From NCBI RefSeq assembly GCF_009363715.1, contig NZ_CP045404.1, positions 1,890,001 through 1,954,000 of the forward strand: DNA of 64,000 bases. The letters are read 5' to 3'. This document shows, piece after piece, positions 1 through 8,400 of the stretch; the stretch's first letter is position 1, and the number at the start of each line of letters is the position of its first letter. The stretch comes from Roseovarius sp. THAF9. Lineage in GTDB: Bacteria > Pseudomonadota > Alphaproteobacteria > Rhodobacterales > Rhodobacteraceae. Below the pieces are notes generated by a model. That model made no database searches. It was not told the DNA's origin and saw only the letters and a list, made by a program, of their open reading frames with translations. The position numbers were made by a program, and so were the translations under genes.

Positions 1-2442
1 GATTTTTCCATGTCTTTACCGCTACTTGACGGTCAAGGCAACTTCGGCTCCATGGACGGCGACAACCCCGCTGCCATGCGCTATACCGAGGTCCGCATGG
101 ACAAACCCGCCGGCGCGTTGTTGGCGGATATCGAGAAGGAAACCGTCGACTTTCAGGACAACTACGACGGCAAGGACCGCGAGCCGACTGTCCTGCCGGC
201 GCGGTTTCCCAACATGCTGGTCAACGGCGCAGGCGGCATCGCGGTGGGCATGGCCACCAACATCCCCCCCCACAATCTGGGCGAGGTCATCGACGCCACG
301 CTGGCCCTGATCGAGAACCCTGACCTGAGTTCCGAACAGCTGATCGAATATATACCAGGCCCGGACTTTCCCACGGGCGGCATCATGCTGGGCCGCTCAG
401 GCGCGCGGAAGGCTTACATCGAGGGGCGCGGCAGCGTGATCGTTCGGGCGAAGACCCGGATCGAGGAGGTCAGGAAAGACCGCTATGCGATTGTTATCGA
501 AGAGATTCCCTATCAGGTGAACAAGTCGGCAATGATCGAGAAAATCGCCGAGACCGTGCGCGAGAAACGCATCGAGGGCATCACCCACGTGCAGGACGAA
601 TCCGACCGGCACGGCGTGCGCGTGGTGGTCGAGCTCAAACGCGACGCCACCGCCGAAGTGGTGCTGAACCAACTGTTCCGCTTTACCCCGATGCAGACGC
701 ATTTCGGCTGCAACATGCTGGCGCTGAACGGCGGACGGCCCGAGCAACTGACGCTTTACGGCTTCCTGAGCGCCTTCATTTCGTTCCGCGAGGACGTGGT
801 GGCGCGGCGCACCGCCTATGACCTGCGCAAGGCGCGCGAGCGCAGCCACGTCCTGTGCGGCCTGGCCGTCGCGGTCAGCAATGTCGACGAGGTCGTGGCG
901 ACCATCCGCGCCTCCGCCGACGCCGCCGAGGCGCGTGAAAAGCTGATGACCCGGCGCTGGCCGGCTGGCGATATCCTCGAATATATCGCGTTGATAGACG
1001 ACCCGACGCACAAGGCCAACGAAGACGGCACCTACAACCTGTCCGAAACGCAGGCCCGGGCGATCCTGGAGCTGCGCCTGCAAAGGCTGACGCAACTGGG
1101 CGTCAAGGAAGTCACGGACGAGCTGCAGGACCTGGCCGGCAAGATCAAGGAATACCTCGCCATCCTCGCCAGCCGCGAGAGAATCATGCAGATCATTTCG
1201 GACGAACTGACCGAGGTGAGAGAGCAGTTCGCCGTCCCCCGCCGAACCGAGATCGTCGACTGGTCCGGCGACATGGAAGACGAGGATCTGATCGAGCGCG
1301 AAGACATGGTCGTGACGGTCACGTCCGGCGGCTATATCAAGCGCACGGCGCTTGCCGATTTCCGCGCGCAGAAACGCGGCGGCAAGGGCCTTTCGGGGAT
1401 GCAGACGAAGGAAGAGGACGTGGTGACCACGCTTTTCGTGGCCAACACGCATACGCAGCTTTTGTTCTTCACCACCGACGGGATGGTCTACAAGCTGAAA
1501 ACCTGGCGCCTGCCGCTGGGCGGACGCACGTCGAAAGGCAAGGCGATCGTCAACATCCTGCCGATTCCCACCGGCGTCAGCATCGCGGCGATCATGCCGG
1601 TGGATGTGCCGGAGCAAGAGTGGGAGAACCTTCAGATCTTCTTTGCCACCTCGGCCGGGGACGTGCGGCGCAACGCGCTGAGCGACTTCACCAACGTCAA
1701 GTCGAACGGCAAGATAGCGATGAAGCTGCCGGACGAAAACACGCGGCTGGTCAACGTGCGCATCTGCTCCGAGGACGATGACGTGATGCTGGTCACCGAC
1801 TCGGGCCGGGCGATCCGGTTCCGGACAACCGATGTACGCGTCTTCAAGGGGCGCGATTCCACCGGCGTGCGGGGCATCAGGCTGCAGAACGGAGACACGC
1901 TCGTCTCGATGTCGATCATCCGCCATTTCGAGGCCAGCCCCGACGAGCGGGCCGCCTATCTGAAGATGCGCCGCCAGATGGCCGGGGCGGATGACGAGGG
2001 CACGGGCGAGGATGAAGGCAATGCCGACGCCCCCCTGCCCCCCGAACGGTTCGAGGAGATGAAGGCGGCGGAGAACCTGATCCTGACGATCACCGAGCAG
2101 GGCGCTGGCAAGCTGAGTTCGAGCCACGATTACCCGGTGCGCGGACGCGGCGGCATGGGCGTGCAGGCGATGGACAAGGCGATGCGCGGCGGCCCGCTGG
2201 TGGCGTCCTTTCCGGTGGACCTCGAGGACCAGATCATGCTGGCCACCTCACGCGGGCAGTCGATCCGGGTGCCGGTCGAAGGCATTTCGTTCCGGTCGCG
2301 CAGCGCGGGCGGTGTAAAGGTGTTCAACACCGGCAAAGGCGAGAAGGTCGTCAGCGTCGCGTGGATCGCCGAGACCGGAGAAGAGGACCTGCTGGAGGGC
2401 GAGGCGACGGAAAACAAGGCGGAGGACCAGGACGCAACCTGA
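1..2442 (+). CDS. gyrA: DNA gyrase subunit A, 5'-truncated by the window edge
   Basis: GyrA is the breakage-reunion subunit of the A2B2 gyrase that introduces negative supercoils. The reading frame is open from base 1, so roughly the first 100 residues lie outside the window. The catalytic tyrosine sits in AAMRYTE (Tyr codon at 82-84), inside the family block [12 protein letters not shown]. The coiled-coil gate and TNIPPHNL motif follow, and the GyrA box of the DNA-wrapping C-terminal domain reads QKRGGKG at about 1369-1389. Near nucleotides 1980-2040 there is an acidic, Asp/Glu/Gly-rich insertion between C-terminal blades, and the protein ends in an acidic tail. Identity is secure; only the true start cannot be seen. 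Confidence 0.98.
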   Translation, partial: DFSMSLPLLDGQGNFGSMDGDNPAAMRYTEVRMDKPAGALLADIEKETVDFQDNYDGKDREPTVLPARFPNMLVNGAGGIAVGMATNIPPHNLGEVIDATLALIENPDLSSEQLIEYIPGPDFPTGGIMLGRSGARKAYIEGRGSVIVRAKTRIEEVRKDRYAIVIEEIPYQVNKSAMIEKIAETVREKRIEGITHVQDESDRHGVRVVVELKRDATAEVVLNQLFRFTPMQTHFGCNMLALNGGRPEQLTLYGFLSAFISFREDVVARRTAYDLRKARERSHVLCGLAVAVSNVDEVVATIRASADAAEAREKLMTRRWPAGDILEYIALIDDPTHKANEDGTYNLSETQARAILELRLQRLTQLGVKEVTDELQDLAGKIKEYLAILASRERIMQIISDELTEVREQFAVPRRTEIVDWSGDMEDEDLIEREDMVVTVTSGGYIKRTALADFRAQKRGGKGLSGMQTKEEDVVTTLFVANTHTQLLFFTTDGMVYKLKTWRLPLGGRTSKGKAIVNILPIPTGVSIAAIMPVDVPEQEWENLQIFFATSAGDVRRNALSDFTNVKSNGKIAMKLPDENTRLVNVRICSEDDDVMLVTDSGRAIRFRTTDVRVFKGRDSTGVRGIRLQNGDTLVSMSIIRHFEASPDERAAYLKMRRQMAGADDEGTGEDEGNADAPLPPERFEEMKAAENLILTITEQGAGKLSSSHDYPVRGRGGMGVQAMDKAMRGGPLVASFPVDLEDQIMLATSRGQSIRVPVEGISFRSRSAGGVKVFNTGKGEKVVSVAWIAETGEEDLLEGEATENKAEDQDAT

Positions 2443-2558
2443 TTTTCAGAGTGCGCCGCGCAAAGCGCGCCATTTTGAACAAATTTCGCCGCAATTCGTC
2501 GGCAAACAAGGTTAAGGAAGCCCCGGATTTCTGCTGCCCCGGGGCGGGTATCGCCTTG

Positions 2559-3200
2559 ATGCACAGACAACAACGTTGGATCGACTATCCGGGTCTGAAC
2601 ATGATCCGCATTGTCATCGGTTCTTATTTCATGGCCATCGCGCTTGGCTTGATTTCAGGCGTGTCACCGCCTGCGTTATTCGTGTCAGTGACGGACCCGC
2701 GCACTGCCGATCTTGTCGGAACGGTTCTTCTTTTCGCGATTACGGCGGCGTTCATGTTGGGGCTGTACCTGCGGCTGACATCCCTGATGCTGGCCATTTT
2801 CGTGTTTGCCAGCAGCGCCACGCAAAACCTGGTTCTGACCGAAACTGCGCTGGTCGAGCCGTTCTGGCGCGACCTGACAATGGTTTGCGCGGTGCTGTTG
2901 AGCTACACCTGCCTGAAGCGGTCCGAGATCAGTCGTGCAGCGCTTGTGATGCGGCGGGGGGGCACGCCCCGAATGAAGATCGACCAAACCGTTGTGCCAC
3001 GCCGCGTCACCGCAGGGGCCTCGGCGTCGGAACGCGTACAGCCGCAATCGCGTCTGACCCATTCGATGAAGCCTCTCATGCAGTCCCGCGCGGCCGTTGC
3101 GGAGAAAGTGTTGGTCGAGGCACGGACTCCAAAGGCGGCCCCGCGGCGGCATGAGGCGGAAGCGGATATCGACGTCGACAACATCTTCGTCGCGATGTGA
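2559..3200 (+). CDS. Small multi-pass membrane protein of unknown function
   Basis: The product is about 213 residues. Its first half carries about four hydrophobic segments (around residues 15-35, 47-65, 68-90 and 105-120), resembling the size and shape of DoxX-like membrane proteins, but I see no diagnostic motif. The second half is hydrophilic, Arg/Ala/Pro-rich and probably disordered in the cytoplasm. I chose the ATG at 2559 (MHRQQRW) because a longer in-frame start at 2361 would lie inside gyrA and add a non-natural Arg/Gly-rich leader; a G-rich possible ribosome site lies about 10 bases upstream. No function is assigned. Confidence 0.6.
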   Translation: MHRQQRWIDYPGLNMIRIVIGSYFMAIALGLISGVSPPALFVSVTDPRTADLVGTVLLFAITAAFMLGLYLRLTSLMLAIFVFASSATQNLVLTETALVEPFWRDLTMVCAVLLSYTCLKRSEISRAALVMRRGGTPRMKIDQTVVPRRVTAGASASERVQPQSRLTHSMKPLMQSRAAVAEKVLVEARTPKAAPRRHEAEADIDVDNIFVAM

Positions 3201-3283
3201 TCTTTGCCATCGTGTCTGGCGGAAACCAATTGGCAAGGTTTTCGTGCCACGATACGCGCAAGCCCATAGGGAAACCGCGTGTC

Positions 3284-3634
3284 ATGAACGTCTATACGTG
3301 CCAGATCGACCTCAAGAAGGACGCCCAAGCGATGCTGTTTGCTGCGGCGCTGGAAAACTGGATGACCCATTTGCAGGCTGCCGGCGTGGTGGGCGAGTGG
3401 TCACTGCTGCGCCGCAAGCTGAACCTGGCGTCGGACGCCTATCGCGATTTCCTGCTTCAGATCGAAGTGTCGGACATGGCGCAACTGGACCAGGCGTTTC
3501 GCTGGGTGGGCCAGCAGGGCGACGCGGCCGAGACGCTTTATGCCCGGATGCATGACATGATCGACCGCGCCGATTTCGCCCTTTATCGCCCTTTCCCCGA
3601 CCCGGAGCGTGCCGAACGGTTGGCCATCATCTGA
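3284..3634 (+). CDS. Conserved hypothetical protein, DUF6614-like
   Basis: This 116-residue soluble protein starts MNVYTCQIDLK and contains KLNLASDAYRDF and a C-terminal FALYRPFPDPERAERL block. From memory these match a short family of marine Rhodobacteraceae (DUF6614), whose function is not known. The start at 3284 is preferred over 3197, which would overlap the preceding gene and add unconserved-looking sequence. It ends 15 bases before the convergent stop of the polysaccharide export gene. The domain name is from recall, not from a search. Confidence 0.65.
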   Translation: MNVYTCQIDLKKDAQAMLFAAALENWMTHLQAAGVVGEWSLLRRKLNLASDAYRDFLLQIEVSDMAQLDQAFRWVGQQGDAAETLYARMHDMIDRADFALYRPFPDPERAERLAII

Positions 3635-3649
3635 ACGGTGCGTGCCCGA

Positions 3650-4768
3650 TCAGTTCGTCACGTTGTTGACCGAACTGGTGACGCCGATGATCGTACCGAA
3701 CAGGCCGATTATGGTGCGGGCCGAGTTTATCGGCGACTCAGTGGCGTATAGAGTGTCGTCGGGCTGCATGTAGAACTGACGCGCGGCGAAAAGACCGTCG
3801 GCAGAGGTTAGATCAAAACTGAACACGACCTGCTGCTTGTTCGGTCCGACAAGGCCGGGCTTGAGATCCCGGGGCTGGTAGTCGCGCAGGATCAAGACAC
3901 CTTTTGGGTTCGCGGTGCCGGCATTGAGACCGCTGGTCGACGACAGCGCCTCCATCACGGTCATGCGTTCCTTTTCGAAATATATGATCTTCTGGCTGCC
4001 CGTTGCCCCGAGGGAGGTGAAGCTGCGGTCGTCTTCGACCACGACGATCTGATCGCCGCCGACTACGCGGATGTTGCGGTTCGCGTTCTCAAGCACCGAC
4101 GAGACGCGTGTCTCATAGGTACGACCACCGCGTTGCAAGCGGACCAAGGGGTTGCGCAGCGAGGAATTGACGCCGCCCGCCTGGGCGATGACGCTCAGCA
4201 GCCGCGTATTCCGGCTTTCCAGCGGCAGGCGGCCCGGCGCCCCGACACCGCCGACCATATCGACCGAGTTGTTGCGCCCCGGCACAACCGAAAGCTGGAC
4301 CTGTGCCGATGGCTGGATCTGCTCGAACTGCGCTTGCAGGCGGACCCGTGCGGAGGACGGCGTGAGCCCGCGCACCGAGACCTCGCCGACATAGGGCAGA
4401 AACACGCGGCCGGTGGCCGAGACCATCTGCGGCGGAATCTCTGCGGCGTTGCCGTCGAGGCCGGTCAGAAGCGAATTCTCCTCGCTGTCCCACACGACGA
4501 TATTAACGGTGTCGCCGGTCTGGATTGTCGAAGAATCCGGCCCGTGATCGGCTCCGAACCAGTGATAATGTCCGTGCGTTCCGCTGTGCGGCCACTTGGC
4601 TAGCAGGGGGGTCAGTTCACGCGTGACTTCGACCAACTGGAACGAGGGATTCTCGGATTTCTGTTCCTTAAGAACCTCGGATTGCACGGCGGCCCCGCGC
4701 GGCAGGGCACAGCCGGACAACGCCACGACGCATACGGCCATGAGAATGAACCGAAGATTCTTTTTCAC
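3650..4768 (-). CDS. Wza-like polysaccharide export outer-membrane lipoprotein
   Basis: The protein belongs to the polysaccharide biosynthesis/export family that forms the outer-membrane exit channel for capsule or exopolysaccharide. The GTG start at 4768 gives VKKNLRF followed by a hydrophobic stretch and the lipobox LSGC, so the mature protein should be lipid-anchored. The family domain is seen as TGDTVNIVVWDSEE and GRVFLPYVGEVSVRGLTP; SLBB-type segments follow (MVGGVGAPGRLPLES, and a second near the C-terminus). Length (372 residues) fits the family. A TTG six codons upstream is the alternative start. It is divergent from the epimerase/glycosyltransferase genes, and no co-polymerase (Wzc) gene is adjacent. 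Confidence 0.85.
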   Translation of the reverse strand: MKKNLRFILMAVCVVALSGCALPRGAAVQSEVLKEQKSENPSFQLVEVTRELTPLLAKWPHSGTHGHYHWFGADHGPDSSTIQTGDTVNIVVWDSEENSLLTGLDGNAAEIPPQMVSATGRVFLPYVGEVSVRGLTPSSARVRLQAQFEQIQPSAQVQLSVVPGRNNSVDMVGGVGAPGRLPLESRNTRLLSVIAQAGGVNSSLRNPLVRLQRGGRTYETRVSSVLENANRNIRVVGGDQIVVVEDDRSFTSLGATGSQKIIYFEKERMTVMEALSSTSGLNAGTANPKGVLILRDYQPRDLKPGLVGPNKQQVVFSFDLTSADGLFAARQFYMQPDDTLYATESPINSARTIIGLFGTIIGVTSSVNNVTN

Positions 4769-4887
4769 TGTACCTGTCCCCCCCAAGGGATTGCTTCGGT
4801 TTCCTATCGCATGGACGTGATGATAGACAATGGGGTAATGGAAAAAGTCGGCGAAGTCGCAGAATTTCCCCCAAATGGACGGCCATC

Positions 4888-5703
4888 ATGCGGATACTGA
4901 TCACGGGCTCGGGCGAGCGGCTTGGCCGATTGCTCTACGCAGCGAGAGAGCGGGATGACGCGCCCGGTGCCGAGATCCAGTCCCGCAACGCGGGCCGAGA
5001 CGTGCAATGGCAGCCCGGCGCCACCGCAGCGCGGCTGCCGGACTGCGATGCGCTGGTGGCGCTGTGGGGCGCCACCAGCGGCAGTGCCGAAGAACTCGCG
5101 GTAAACGCCAGACTGGTCGCGCTGTCGCGGCAGGTGGCGCAGGGATGCGGGGCGCGGGTGGTTTTTCACCTGTCTTCGGCCGCGGTTTATGGTCCCGGCG
5201 CGCGCCTGGCCGAAACCGCGAGAATTGCGCCGCGCACTCGCTATGGCGCGGCGAAAGTGGAAATGGAGCGACGGGTGCGAGAGGGACGCGCCAGCGCGCG
5301 GGAATGCGTGCTGCGACTGGCAAACGTGGTGGGGGCGGACAGCCTGGCCGGGGCGCTGACCTCGGACGGGACTGTCACGCTGGACAGGTTTGATGGCGGT
5401 CGCGGGCCGGTGCGCAGCTATATCGGGGCGACGGATCTGTTGCGGGTGCTGAGAGCGCTCGCCGAGGCGGAGGCCGACAACCTGCACTTTGCTTTGAATA
5501 TCGCGGCACCGGCACCGGTGGCGATGGACGATCTGGCCCGCGCTGCGGGAAAGCGCGTGGCGTGGCGGACGGCGCCGGCGGAGGCCGTGCAGGAGGTGTC
5601 GCTGGACACGGGCCTTTTGCAGTCCGTGCTACCCACCCTGCGGCTTACGTCGGATGCCGATGAACTGATTGCCGGTTTGACCGCGCTGGAGCGCGTCGCA
5701 TGA
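4888..5703 (+). CDS. NAD-dependent epimerase/dehydratase family protein
   Basis: This 271-residue protein is an extended short-chain dehydrogenase/reductase that probably modifies a nucleotide sugar. The N-terminal Rossmann motif is a variant, RILITGSGERLG, instead of the usual GxxGxxG. The active-site Ser/Tyr/Lys elements are visible as HLSSAAVYGPG and RYGAAKVEME (YxxxK). A YIGATDLLRVL segment matches the region before the substrate-binding domain. It overlaps the sugar transferase by 4 bases (ATGA), so the two are translationally coupled and likely act on one glycan. The exact substrate cannot be told. Confidence 0.8.
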   Translation: MRILITGSGERLGRLLYAARERDDAPGAEIQSRNAGRDVQWQPGATAARLPDCDALVALWGATSGSAEELAVNARLVALSRQVAQGCGARVVFHLSSAAVYGPGARLAETARIAPRTRYGAAKVEMERRVREGRASARECVLRLANVVGADSLAGALTSDGTVTLDRFDGGRGPVRSYIGATDLLRVLRALAEAEADNLHFALNIAAPAPVAMDDLARAAGKRVAWRTAPAEAVQEVSLDTGLLQSVLPTLRLTSDADELIAGLTALERVA

Positions 5704-6314
5704 CCCCTGGCAAGCGATTGATGGATATCGTTCTGGCGTTGGTCCTTGCCGGCGTGCTCTTCATTCCCACCGCAATCGTGGCTCTGATCGTGCTGCTGAG
5801 GGACGGCCGACCGATCCTGTATCCGTCGAAACGGATGAAGGCGCCGGGCCAGAGCTTTACCTTGTGGAAGTTTCGCACGATGGCGACTGCGGATCGGGAC
5901 GCCTCGGTTTCGGGCGCGTACAAGCAGAGCCGGATCACGGCCACGGGACGTGTCCTGCGGCGCACGCGCCTGGACGAACTTCCGCAGCTTTGGAACATCC
6001 TGCGCGGCGATATGAGCTTTGTCGGCCCGCGCCCGCCCCTGCCCCGCTTTGTGCGGCTGTGTCCCGAGACTTACGCCGAAGTGCTGAAAAACCGGCCCGG
6101 CGTCACCGGTCTGGCCACGCTGGTCTTTCACAAGCGGGAAGAACGGTTGCTGGCGCAGTGTCATAGCCAGAGCGAGACTGACGCAGTCTATCTAAGACGC
6201 TGCGTGCCGGCCAAGGCCAAGATCGACCTCATTTGGGCGCGCAACCGAACAGTGTGCTTTGATCTAATCCTTATCCTCGCCACGGTTCGGCGGGTTTTCG
6301 CCTTTCGGGGATAA
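5700..6314 (+). CDS. Sugar transferase (monotopic phosphoglycosyl transferase)
   Basis: The 204-residue product is a polyprenyl-phosphate phosphoglycosyl transferase that moves a sugar-1-phosphate onto the lipid carrier, the first committed step of glycan assembly at the inner membrane. An N-terminal re-entrant hydrophobic helix (residues about 8-32) is followed by the family motifs LWKFRTM, RRTRLDELPQLWNILRGD and MSFVGPRPP. It is the short catalytic-core form, without the extra four-helix N-terminal domain of WbaP or WcaJ. Start overlaps the epimerase stop by 4 bases. Confidence 0.9.
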   Translation: MTPGKRLMDIVLALVLAGVLFIPTAIVALIVLLRDGRPILYPSKRMKAPGQSFTLWKFRTMATADRDASVSGAYKQSRITATGRVLRRTRLDELPQLWNILRGDMSFVGPRPPLPRFVRLCPETYAEVLKNRPGVTGLATLVFHKREERLLAQCHSQSETDAVYLRRCVPAKAKIDLIWARNRTVCFDLILILATVRRVFAFRG

Positions 6315-6358
6315 GGCGACAAAACCTTTACTTTCAGGGTTTAGCGTGTCGCAAAGGA

Positions 6359-6377
6359 GCGTATGCTTTGCATACGC
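6359..6377. promoter_or_regulatory. Perfect 8-bp inverted repeat with 3-base loop
   Basis: GCGTATGC is followed by TTT and its exact complement GCATACGC. The element lies 45 bases after the sugar transferase stop. No T-run follows on the + strand, so a Rho-independent terminator is not well supported; an operator or an RNA-stabilising hairpin are alternatives. Confidence 0.4.
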
Positions 6378-6452
6378 AGCAGAATATTGCTTGAGGGTTC
6401 TGGACCAATCGACCTATCAGTGTAGAAGTGGTTCTGCTCAAGGTTAATGTGT

Positions 6453-6491
6453 GTTGGATGAGGTTTGTAATTTGAAGTGTTTACATCCAAC
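6453..6491. promoter_or_regulatory. Inverted repeat in the leader of the CapD-like gene
   Basis: GTTGGATG (6453-6460) is mirrored by CATCCAAC (6484-6491), separated by a 23-base AT-rich spacer. The repeat ends 21 bases before the ATG at 6513, so it could be a leader stem-loop or a bipartite operator. The surrounding 6315-6512 stretch is AT-rich compared with its flanks and holds no gene that I can support. Confidence 0.35.
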
Positions 6492-6512
6492 GATTATGAG
6501 AGGCGGGGCTTG

Positions 6513-8393
6513 ATGCTTTACAAGTTGGCGATTTCGCTTTCCCGTCATCAAAAACAAAAAATCCTTCTGGCTATTGACAGCATACTGATCGTCCTGTCGC
6601 ACGTCGTTGCCGGCGTCCTGCTTCTGGGAACTGACGCGATTGGCGCGAACATTCACGCTTTCCTGCTGAGCATTGCCTTGGTGACGTGCACCGGTGTGGC
6701 GCTGATCCTTCTGAAAGGGCTGCACAAGATCAAGCTGAACGCCTATCAGATGCAGGGCGTAGTGGAATCGGCGCTGGTGGCTTGCGTCGTGATCGGCACG
6801 GGCGTGTTCGCATCTTACGTCTTTCTGAACATGGTCTTCCCGGCGCCGCTTTATGTGGTCATGGGAATGTTGTTCCTCATCCTGTCGATCTCTTCCAGGT
6901 TGGTCCTGCGGCAGGTGCTTCTGTCGGTCTACCGGCGCGGCAACGCGCGGCTGCCGATCATCATATACGGGGCGGGCCAGACCGGTCAGCAACTGGCGAC
7001 CGCGCTGACGGTCGACGATGCGGTGGCGCCCGTGGCCTTCGTGGATGACGATCTGCGTCTTCAGGGAATCACGATTGCGGGACTGCGCACATATTCGCCC
7101 GGCGATCTGGAGAACCTGATCCAGCGTTACCAGGTCAAGCGTGTGGTGCTGGCCATGCCAAGTGCCAACCGCGCGGTGCAGTCGAGCATTATCAAGCGCC
7201 TGGCCAACACCTCTTGCGAGGTCCATGCGATGCCGTCCTTCGCGGACCTTGTCGCCACCTCGGGATCCAGTCTTGCGGAAACGAAACCGGTGGATGTGAA
7301 CACCCTTCTGGGGCGTGCGGGGTTCGACGATGACCTGCCGGGCGTATACGACACCTATCGCAACCGCAATGTCCTGGTCACCGGCGCCGGTGGCTCCATC
7401 GGGTCGGAACTGTCGCGCCAGCTTCTGACGTGCCAGCCCACCAAGCTGGTGCTGCTGGACCATAGTGAACTGGCACTGTTCGACACGCACCGCGAGCTTT
7501 GCGCGATCATGCCCGAGGCAACGGTGATTCCGATCTTGGGCAGCGTGACCGAGGAAAACCACATGGCCGATGTCATGCGGTCCCACAAAATCGACATCGT
7601 GTTGCATGCAGCAGCCTACAAGCATGTGCCGATGGTAGAACAGAACGCGCTGGAAGGCATCCGCAACAACGTCTTCGGGACGCGAATCGTCGCCAACGTG
7701 GCAATGCGCCTTGGCGTGGAACGGTTCATCCTTGTGTCGACGGACAAGGCGGTACGCCCGTCTTCGATCATGGGGGCGTCCAAACGCTTCGCCGAACTGG
7801 CGGTCCAGGATCTGGCGACACGTTCGACCAAGACGCGGTTTTCCATGGTGCGGTTCGGCAACGTGCTGGGCTCTTCCGGGTCGGTCATCCCGCTGTTCCA
7901 AGAGCAGATCGCACGCGGCGGCCCGGTGACACTGACCCACCAGGACGTGACGCGGTATTTCATGACCATCCCAGAGGCAGTGCGGCTGGTCCTGCTGACA
8001 GGATCCTTTGCACGGGGCGGTGACGTCTTCGTGCTGGACATGGGCAAGCCGGTGCCGATTTACGAGCTGGCCCGGCGGATGATCGAGAACGCCGGCCACA
8101 CGGTGCGCGATGCGGAAAACCCCGGCGGCGATATCGAGATCGAGGTGACCGGCCTGCGCCCGGGCGAGAAGCTGCACGAGGAATTGCTGATCGGTTCCGA
8201 CATGCTGACCACGCCGCACCCTAAAATCCTACGGGCCCAGGAAAAGCACTTGTCCGAGATCGAGATGGCCAATGCGCTGCAATCGCTGCGGCAGGCCATC
8301 GACAGCCGCAATGCGGAACAGATGGAAGCCACGTTGCAGCAATGGATGGAAAAGAGCGACATGAAGGTTGGCGGGAAATCCGTCAACGAGTGA
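6513..8393 (+). CDS. CapD/FlaA1-like nucleoside-diphosphate-sugar 4,6-dehydratase
   Basis: The product (about 626 residues) is the long, membrane-anchored type of UDP-GlcNAc 4,6-dehydratase or epimerase used in capsule, O-antigen or protein glycosylation. Four N-terminal membrane helices occupy about residues 15-135. A first Rossmann-like domain starts IIYGAGQTGQQ, and the catalytic SDR domain starts VLVTGAGGSIGSEL with AAAYKHVPMVE and STDKAVRPSSIMGASKR, where Met replaces the usual catalytic Tyr, as is known for this family. GLRPGEKLHEELL near the end is also typical. ATG 6513 is chosen because a purine-rich site (GAGGCGGGG) precedes it; a GTG at 6477 is an alternative. It converges on uup with a 7-base gap. 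Confidence 0.88.
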   Translation: MLYKLAISLSRHQKQKILLAIDSILIVLSHVVAGVLLLGTDAIGANIHAFLLSIALVTCTGVALILLKGLHKIKLNAYQMQGVVESALVACVVIGTGVFASYVFLNMVFPAPLYVVMGMLFLILSISSRLVLRQVLLSVYRRGNARLPIIIYGAGQTGQQLATALTVDDAVAPVAFVDDDLRLQGITIAGLRTYSPGDLENLIQRYQVKRVVLAMPSANRAVQSSIIKRLANTSCEVHAMPSFADLVATSGSSLAETKPVDVNTLLGRAGFDDDLPGVYDTYRNRNVLVTGAGGSIGSELSRQLLTCQPTKLVLLDHSELALFDTHRELCAIMPEATVIPILGSVTEENHMADVMRSHKIDIVLHAAAYKHVPMVEQNALEGIRNNVFGTRIVANVAMRLGVERFILVSTDKAVRPSSIMGASKRFAELAVQDLATRSTKTRFSMVRFGNVLGSSGSVIPLFQEQIARGGPVTLTHQDVTRYFMTIPEAVRLVLLTGSFARGGDVFVLDMGKPVPIYELARRMIENAGHTVRDAENPGGDIEIEVTGLRPGEKLHEELLIGSDMLTTPHPKILRAQEKHLSEIEMANALQSLRQAIDSRNAEQMEATLQQWMEKSDMKVGGKSVNE

Positions 8394-8400
8394 GCCACGC

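Noticed and set aside
397..2127. 576-codon open frame on the minus strand inside gyrA
   Set aside because: It is antisense to a secure gyrA, has no recognisable domain and an Arg/His/Leu-rich composition typical of reverse frames in GC-rich genes.
2361..2558. Longer N-terminus for the membrane protein after gyrA
   Set aside because: It would overlap gyrA by about 80 bases and add an Arg/Gly-rich leader with no family look.
6444..8219. 591-codon minus-strand open frame opposite the CapD-like gene
   Set aside because: Shadow of the real gene; His/Arg/Gln-rich with no motif or ribosome site.
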